From Prevotellaceae bacterium (GTDB taxonomy: Bacteria > Bacteroidota > Bacteroidia > Bacteroidales > UBA932): 37,567 bases of DNA. A model generated the notes under the pieces. That model made no database searches. It saw only the letters and a program-made list of their open reading frames with translations, and had not been told where the DNA came from. Position numbers and translations under genes: made by a program. Shown here in pieces: positions 32,931-37,567 of this stretch; position 1 is the stretch's first letter; each line of letters starts with the position of its first letter. The DNA lies in the NCBI GenBank assembly GCA_031270845.1, contig JAISXF010000001.1:1-37567 (forward strand), read 5' to 3'.

Positions 32931-33806
32931 ATGGTAAAATCAATGACAGGTTACGGGAAGGCCGAACGTGCCGTGGAAAAGAAAAAAATAAAAGTCGAGC
33001 TGCGGTCGCTCAACAGTAAGGCGCTTGATATAACATTCAAGATGCCTGCACATTATCGTGAAAAGGAAAACGCATTGCGCACCTCTCTGACGCGCGTCGT
33101 GCAACGCGGTAAGGTGGAAGTCCTGATAACACTCGCCGACGAGGACGCGGAGGCGCCGGCAACGCTGAACAGACAACGGTTTGTGGCGTATTACAGACAG
33201 ATTGATTCACTGCTTCAGAGCATTGGGTCGTCGGCAAAAAAAGAGCGGGTGGCGCAAGTCATCCTGCGATTGCCCGAAGTGATGGATACGTCGTCCACAG
33301 AAGTGCCTGATACGGAGTGGGACACATTGTTGCTCTGCCTGCAGGAGGCGCTCACCGACTTCGACCGTTTTCGGGAGGACGAGGGGCGTGCGCTGCTTGC
33401 CGACATCCAAATGCGGGTTGACCGGATAGTGGATCTGCTCGCGAGCGTCAGTAAGTTTGAGCAGCAACGCATTGAGAGCGTCAGGCAGCGCATCGGGGGG
33501 CTGCTGACAACCATCGGGCAGCCGTCATACGACAAAAACCGGTTCGAGCAGGAACTGCTGTATTACCTTGAAAAAATTGACATTACGGAAGAGAAGATAC
33601 GCCTCGTTCAACACTGCAAATATTTTATGCAAACGATTGAGGAGGGCGCGGGCGTCGGACGGAAATTGGGGTTTATCGCGCAAGAGATGGGGCGTGAAAT
33701 AAACACCCTCGGCTCAAAAGCCAATCAGGTTGACATCCAGAAATTGGTGGTGCAGATGAAGGACGAGTTAGAGAAGATGAAGGAACAAATTTTAAACGTT
33801 CTATGA
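32931..33806 (+). CDS. yicC: YicC family endoribonuclease-like protein
   Basis: YicC-type proteins bind and cleave RNA in the cytosol (studied in E. coli and as YloC in Bacillus). The 291-aa length is standard. It starts with the invariant MVKSMTGYGKAE and ends in the conserved C-terminal domain GVGRKLGFIAQEMGREINTL followed by GSKAN. It overlaps the next gene (SpoU methylase) by 4 bp (ATGA), so the two are translationally coupled. In many genomes yicC is followed by gmk; it is not here. Confidence 0.95.
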   Translation: MVKSMTGYGKAERAVEKKKIKVELRSLNSKALDITFKMPAHYREKENALRTSLTRVVQRGKVEVLITLADEDAEAPATLNRQRFVAYYRQIDSLLQSIGSSAKKERVAQVILRLPEVMDTSSTEVPDTEWDTLLLCLQEALTDFDRFREDEGRALLADIQMRVDRIVDLLASVSKFEQQRIESVRQRIGGLLTTIGQPSYDKNRFEQELLYYLEKIDITEEKIRLVQHCKYFMQTIEEGAGVGRKLGFIAQEMGREINTLGSKANQVDIQKLVVQMKDELEKMKEQILNVL

Positions 33807-34561
33807 CGACGGCAGACATCAAACAGATAAAATCATTAGGCCAGAAGAAGTCCCGCGACGCGGCGCATCTTTTTACAGTAGAAGGCGATAAGATGATTCA
33901 CGAGCTGCTTGAGTCGGCATTTGAAATCCGCCGGCTGGTGGTTACCAAACCGCTTACATGGGGCGGAAAGCAGGCGGCGGCGGAGGTCGTTAACGAGGCC
34001 ACAATGAAGCGCCTGAGCCATCTCACGACGCCGACATCGGCGCTGGCGGTAGTCGCGCAGCCGGTGCGGGCGCCGTACCCTGCGATTGGCAACAACGAGC
34101 TGGCGCTGGCGTTAGACCATATTCAAGACCCCGGCAACCTCGGAACGATTATTCGCACAGCCGACTGGTTCGGCATTCGCCACGTCGTATGCTCGCCCGA
34201 CACGGTCGATTGCTACAGCCCGAAGGTGGTGCAGGCGACGATGGGCGCGATATTCCGCGTGCCTGTGTATTACACCGCGCTGCCCGATTTTTTACGGAAA
34301 ACCGCGCAGCAGATGCCCGTATATGGGGCTTTTTTAGACGGCGCCAATGTTTACCGTACGCCGCTGACAACCGGCGGAGTTATTGTCATCGGCAACGAAA
34401 GCAAGGGCATTTCGGCGGCGGTGGCCGACGCGGTGCGGCATCGGCTGCTGATACCGTCGTTTCCCGAAGGGAGCCGGGCGTCGGAGTCACTGAATGCAGC
34501 AGTGAGCGCCGCCATTATATGTGCCGCTTTCAGGAACAGATTTTTGACAATAGACTTTTAG
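33803..34561 (+). CDS. TrmH/SpoU family RNA 2'-O-methyltransferase
   Basis: Methylates ribose 2'-OH in rRNA or tRNA using SAM. The 252-aa protein has an N-terminal substrate-binding domain (LFTVEGDKMIHELL) and a SPOUT knot with motif 1 DPGNLGTIIRTADWFG (109-124), motif 2 VIVIGNESKGIS (193-204) and motif 3 LLIPSFPEGSRASESLNAAVS (215-235). Target base not decidable (RlmB-like or another member). The start overlaps yicC by 4 bp. The last few residues and the stop codon are supplied by the first unit of a 42-bp repeat array, which has one base fewer than its sister units; the natural C-terminus seems to have been replaced or trimmed there. Confidence 0.9.
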   Translation: MTTADIKQIKSLGQKKSRDAAHLFTVEGDKMIHELLESAFEIRRLVVTKPLTWGGKQAAAEVVNEATMKRLSHLTTPTSALAVVAQPVRAPYPAIGNNELALALDHIQDPGNLGTIIRTADWFGIRHVVCSPDTVDCYSPKVVQATMGAIFRVPVYYTALPDFLRKTAQQMPVYGAFLDGANVYRTPLTTGGVIVIGNESKGISAAVADAVRHRLLIPSFPEGSRASESLNAAVSAAIICAAFRNRFLTIDF

Positions 34562-34788
34562 ACATTAGACAGATGCAACGATTTTTAGACAATAGACTTT
34601 TAGACATTAGACAGATGCAAAAATTTTTAGACAATAGACTTTTAGACATTAGACAGATGCAACGATTTTTTGACAATAGACTTTTAGACGTTAGACAGAT
34701 GCAACGATTTTTAGACAATAGACTTTTAGACATTAGACAGATGCAAAGATTTTTAGACAATAGACTTTTAGACATTAGACAGATGCAA
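34538..34788. repeat. 42-bp tandem array (TTAGAC type) starting inside the methyltransferase gene
   Basis: Six units start at 34538 (41 bp, one base missing), 34579, 34621, 34663, 34705 and 34747, plus a degenerate seventh. The consensus contains TTTTTAGACAATAGACTTTT, then AGACATTAGACAGATGCAA. The last five full units have exact 42-bp spacing and differ at only one to three positions. The inner TAGAC motif recurs about every seven to nine bases, so the unit is itself built from heptamer-like pieces. No spacers. Confidence 0.95.
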
Positions 34789-34800
34789 CGATATTTATTC

Positions 34801-35026
34801 AATCCCCCGCTTCGGCTTTGGCGTCGAAAAGTTCGGGACGCCAGCCGAAAATTCGGACGGCGTGTTGCAAAGTTCGACACGCCAGCCGAATTTTCGGCTG
34901 GCGTGTCGAAAAGTTCGGCAAACGAGCCGAAAATTCGGACGGCATGTCGAAAAACGCACCATACGAGCCGAAAATTCGGCTGGCGCGTTGCAAACTTCAA
35001 CAGTCGAGCCGAAGCGGGGGAATTGA
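34801..35026. repeat. 41-bp palindromic array with terminal inverted repeats, upstream of DUF6261 no. 2
   Basis: The core CCGAAAATTCGG (or variants) begins at 34845, 34886, 34927 and 34968, with a degenerate one at 35009, exact 41-bp spacing. Each unit is two inverted half-units: TTCGACACGCCAGCCGAA (34873-34890) and TTCGGCTGGCGTGTCGAA (34893-34910) are perfect 18-bp complements around a TT centre. The array is bounded by AATCCCCCGCTTCGGCT (34801-34817) and its inverse AGCCGAAGCGGGGGAATT (35007-35024). Two direct copies of GCAGGATGAAAC (35038 and 35055) follow. Confidence 0.92.
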
Positions 35027-35117
35027 TAACGCCGGCAGCAGGATGAAACCAACCGCAGGATGAAACGATGAAACAAATTACAGAATAAAAATATAACAGG
35101 TTAAATTATATAAAACA

Positions 35118-36077
35118 ATGAACAGGATTAAAGCTATTTATTTCAGTTATCTTACCGCAGAAATACACGGTAGTTTTCTGGTCGGTTTCCGCGAACTGCT
35201 CGATGCGTCGCCGGAAATCAAAAGCTTGATTGTCGAACTGTATCCGTCGTTTGTCGAACGGTTAGACAGGGAAATCGAGCTGATTCGTGTGATGAAAATG
35301 AGCGAATACACAAAGTATATCGCGGAAGCCGACAAGCGTATCGACCGCTGCTTCACGGGCATAAATAAGGTTGTGTCGGCAGCGTTGCACCACTTCAACC
35401 CGCTAATGATAGACGCCGCACGCAGTATCGACGCGTTTTGCAGAAGCCACGGAGATGCTCGCCGGAAAAGCTACATGGGTACGCTTCTGACAGCAAACAT
35501 GATTATCGAGAAGCTTCGCAGTCCGCAATATGCAGAAAAGGCCGAACTAATAGGCCTCACGCCATGGGTTGCCGAACTTGCCGACGCATCGGCCGTCTTC
35601 GACGTATTGATTCAGGAACGTATGACCGAGTCGGCTAACAAGCCGAAGGGGCGTCTCCGCGATGTCCGCAAGGACACTGAGGCAGTCTATTCTAAAATTA
35701 TCGATTACATCAACGCGGCGGCGATAGTCGGCAGTAATCCTGCCGTGTTCGACGATTTTATCAACCGCGTCAATACCAATATCGGTTATACCCACGAGCA
35801 ACACTACCGCGGCGCCCGTAAAGATATAGGTGCGGCAGGCGCGCTGACGGTGGAAATGATACCGCCGCAGCCGTTTACAGGAAACCCCGTAACGGTTGTT
35901 CCGTCGGTCAACTACCGGCACGCGACCGCCGACGGAGACACCCTCACCCCACTTTTTTTGGGGCAGGACTTCACGGTCGCGTTCCGTAACAACACAAGCC
36001 CCGGCACCGCCGCCATTATCATCAGCGGTAAGGGCAAGTACAGCGGGAAAAAAATTGTTACCTTTACGATAAAATAA
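35118..36077 (+). CDS. DUF6261 family protein no. 2 with C-terminal Ig-like segment
   Basis: Second DUF6261-type protein (319 aa), same layout as the one at 10184-11119. It is helical to about residue 235 (MNRIKAIYFSYLTAEIHGSF; HHFNPLMIDAARSIDAF), followed by an Ig-like segment at about 240-319 (PFTGNPVTVVPSV, LGQDFTVAFRNNTSPGTAAI, GKGKYSGKKIVTFTI). That last segment is the kind seen in tandem in extracellular proteins, yet there is no signal peptide. The start ATG is 90 bp after the 41-bp array; no TAnnTTTG lies in between, so it may be read from the yicC operon through both arrays. Function unknown; family call is from pattern memory. Confidence 0.75.
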   Translation: MNRIKAIYFSYLTAEIHGSFLVGFRELLDASPEIKSLIVELYPSFVERLDREIELIRVMKMSEYTKYIAEADKRIDRCFTGINKVVSAALHHFNPLMIDAARSIDAFCRSHGDARRKSYMGTLLTANMIIEKLRSPQYAEKAELIGLTPWVAELADASAVFDVLIQERMTESANKPKGRLRDVRKDTEAVYSKIIDYINAAAIVGSNPAVFDDFINRVNTNIGYTHEQHYRGARKDIGAAGALTVEMIPPQPFTGNPVTVVPSVNYRHATADGDTLTPLFLGQDFTVAFRNNTSPGTAAIIISGKGKYSGKKIVTFTIK

Positions 36078-36087
36078 TGTGCGGCGA

Positions 36088-36119
36088 TTTGTATCCCCAG
36101 AGAATTTTATGTACTTTTG
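36088..36119 (+). promoter_or_regulatory. Promoter for the metzincin gene, -33 TTTG and -7 TACTTTTG
   Basis: TTTG (36088-36091) and TACTTTTG (36112-36119) are 20 bp apart, a good Bacteroidota match. The start near 36125 leaves a leader of roughly 87 nt before ATG 36212, longer than at other genes here; no clear secondary structure was recognised in it. Confidence 0.65.
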
Positions 36120-36211
36120 TGTGAAATTTGTCCACAGTATATGTCATTTTATAAAAAGAAAAAAACGTCAATATAATGCATCCCGTATTTTTTATTCAAA
36201 AAAAAGTTTTT

Positions 36212-37567
36212 ATGAAAAACCGCCTTTTACATTTCATGTATCATTTTACGGCACGTCCCGCCCTGTGCCTGCTTTGCCTGTTGATGGCTACGGGCTTCGA
36301 TGCCGGCCGCGCGCCGCGAAGCCTCAATATTAATCACGAGTCCTCCCTTCGGGGGTTCCTTGCCGAAAAGAACGGCACGCTGTCGAAGGGGCTGTTTCCG
36401 CCTGAGGCCATCGCCTGCAGGCGGTTTGAACATAACCGTCAGCTTGCCGAGATAGGCGCCGCCGACAAGGGCCGGCTCCTGCTGCTCGATTTGTTTGACG
36501 ATGCGCAATACAGCGCCGTTATTGATAATGTAACGGTTTCGTTCGACGGCGTGCGTGGCATTACGGCCAAAATCGTCGATGACGAGACGGCATACTGCTT
36601 TATATCGTTGTCGGACGCCGGTTTATCGATGTCGATTGACATCCCGCGACGCGATGAGCAATATCTCGTCAGCACTAAAGACGGGGTCAGTTATCTTGCC
36701 AAAATCCGCCTCTCGGACATGCGCAAGTATGATCTTTCCTGTACCGATGCCGATGAGCATCACCATGATGACCATGCCGATAGCGGTCATTACGACGCGC
36801 CTCCCGGCGCCCTGGAAGCCGATGCCGACGACTGCACATTCCCCCCCGACACGCTGACCGATGCTGTAACAATCAACCTGTTGTTTGTTTACACCGAGGC
36901 AGCCGAGCAGTATGCGGCGGCACATTATACGAGCATCGACAATGTCATCGACCAGGCGATGTTGCGGTCGAACACCGTAATGGCTAACTCGCTGACAAAT
37001 GTTACATTCACCCTCGCCTACAAGCATAAGACCGATTATACGGAAGTCGATTCGGATGCCGACCTGGAGCGTATAACCGACCCCGGCGACGGGTACATGG
37101 ACGAGGTGCATGCCCTTCGGAAAGAATACCGTGCCGACCTGGTGGTGTTCATGCCTCTCGTCGATTTTACCGGCGGGGTCGCGTGGCTGCTCAATGCGTA
37201 TATCCCGGGAAACGGCAGGCCAACCTACGGCTTCGCGCTCTCTCGCGTACAGCAGTCGTCGTGGACTTACACGGTCGTACATGAAATCGGCCATAACATG
37301 GGCTGCGGCCACCACTGGCGACAGCAAATCGCCCCCGGCCCCGGCCTGTTCGACTACTCGTCGGGCTATCGCGGACAAAACGCGGCGGCGGCGTGGTACT
37401 CTACCGTGATGACCTACGAAGCCGGGAGCAACTTCCCCGACGGGAATACGGCTCCCCGCATCGCCTTCTTCTCCGACCCTGACATCGTGCATGATGGCGT
37501 CGTTATCGGCCGCGCCGACTCGGCCAACAATGCCCTCACGATACGTCAATCGAAGCACGCCGTGGCA
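36212..37567 (+). CDS. Secreted M12-type metzincin metalloprotease, 3'-truncated by the window edge
   Basis: Zinc endopeptidase expected outside the cell. The frame is open from ATG 36212 to the last base (452 residues seen). An N-terminal signal segment (ALCLLCLLMATGF) is followed by a propeptide-like region of about 200 residues. A His/Asp-rich stretch (DEHHHDDHADSGH, near residue 181-193) separates it from the catalytic domain (INLLFVYTEAAEQYAA, about 218 onward). The zinc site is HEIGHNMGCGHH: H357, E358, H361 and H367, that is HExxHxxGxxH. The Met-turn is STVMTY with M400. This is the reprolysin/M12B-like pattern. The missing C-terminus probably bears sorting or adhesion domains, perhaps a type IX secretion signal, which cannot be checked here. 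Confidence 0.9.
   Translation, partial: MKNRLLHFMYHFTARPALCLLCLLMATGFDAGRAPRSLNINHESSLRGFLAEKNGTLSKGLFPPEAIACRRFEHNRQLAEIGAADKGRLLLLDLFDDAQYSAVIDNVTVSFDGVRGITAKIVDDETAYCFISLSDAGLSMSIDIPRRDEQYLVSTKDGVSYLAKIRLSDMRKYDLSCTDADEHHHDDHADSGHYDAPPGALEADADDCTFPPDTLTDAVTINLLFVYTEAAEQYAAAHYTSIDNVIDQAMLRSNTVMANSLTNVTFTLAYKHKTDYTEVDSDADLERITDPGDGYMDEVHALRKEYRADLVVFMPLVDFTGGVAWLLNAYIPGNGRPTYGFALSRVQQSSWTYTVVHEIGHNMGCGHHWRQQIAPGPGLFDYSSGYRGQNAAAAWYSTVMTYEAGSNFPDGNTAPRIAFFSDPDIVHDGVVIGRADSANNALTIRQSKHAVA

Noticed and set aside
34189-35046. Long plus-strand frame overlapping the methyltransferase and both arrays
   Set aside because: Its first part is an out-of-frame shadow of the SpoU gene and the rest is stop-free repeat sequence. 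Only the possibility of a start at 34573 is kept as a speculation.
36079-36333. 84-aa frame between DUF6261 no. 2 and the metzincin
   Set aside because: It overlaps the metzincin promoter and signal-peptide codons in another frame and has no recognisable content.

Overview
The window looks like a chromosomal segment of a Bacteroidales bacterium (phylum Bacteroidota), possibly from an uncultured lineage. Support comes from the gene families: two DUF6261 proteins, a DUF5723 outer-membrane protein, an OmpA protein with PD40-like repeats, and a ptb-buk pair. At least ten promoter-like sites match the Bacteroidota -7 element TAnnTTTG, and clear Shine-Dalgarno sequences are mostly lacking. I cannot name a genus.

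Layout. 1-2.5 kb: the 3' part of a type III restriction (Res) gene, visibly more AT-rich than what follows, then a short apparent relic of an AlbA_2-type gene. 2.5-4.9 kb: a repeat-bearing intergenic region, then recQ. 4.9-11.1 kb (minus strand): prmC, a large secreted protein of unknown function, an OmpA-family protein and DUF6261 gene no. 1. 11.1-11.7 kb: a 42-bp tandem array read by its own promoter. 11.7-16.6 kb (minus): a SulP transporter, a GT-C/TPR membrane protein and carA. 16.6-20.9 kb (plus): thiN, pheT and a UbiA-family prenyltransferase. 20.9-26.7 kb (minus): buk, ptb, a DUF5723 protein, a lipoprotein, a UPF0316 membrane protein and tRNA-Arg(CCG). 26.9-28.9 kb: a 21-bp array, an unknown 442-aa protein and a small basic protein. 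28.95-30.1 kb: rnpB (RNase P RNA) and cutC, divergent. 30.1-34.6 kb (plus): a transglutaminase-like lipoprotein, yicC and an SpoU-family RNA methyltransferase. 34.5-35.0 kb: a 42-bp array followed by a 41-bp palindromic array. 35.1-36.1 kb: DUF6261 gene no. 2. 36.2 kb to the end: a secreted metzincin protease that runs off the window.

Most genes are housekeeping or envelope genes. ptb-buk forms the terminal phosphotransbutyrylase/butyrate kinase route. carA, thiN, pheT, prmC, yicC, the SpoU methylase, rnpB and tRNA-Arg serve nucleotide, cofactor and RNA or translation functions.

The unusual layer is the non-coding DNA. Several gaps hold precise short-period tandem arrays with 7, 8, 21, 41 or 42 bp units, often with internal or terminal inverted repeats. 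Both DUF6261 genes, on opposite strands about 25 kb apart, lie just downstream of such arrays. Both proteins also end in the same kind of Ig-like beta-sandwich segment although neither has a signal peptide. This array-plus-DUF6261 arrangement is the best candidate for an undescribed system here. It is an inference from two loci and needs comparative testing.
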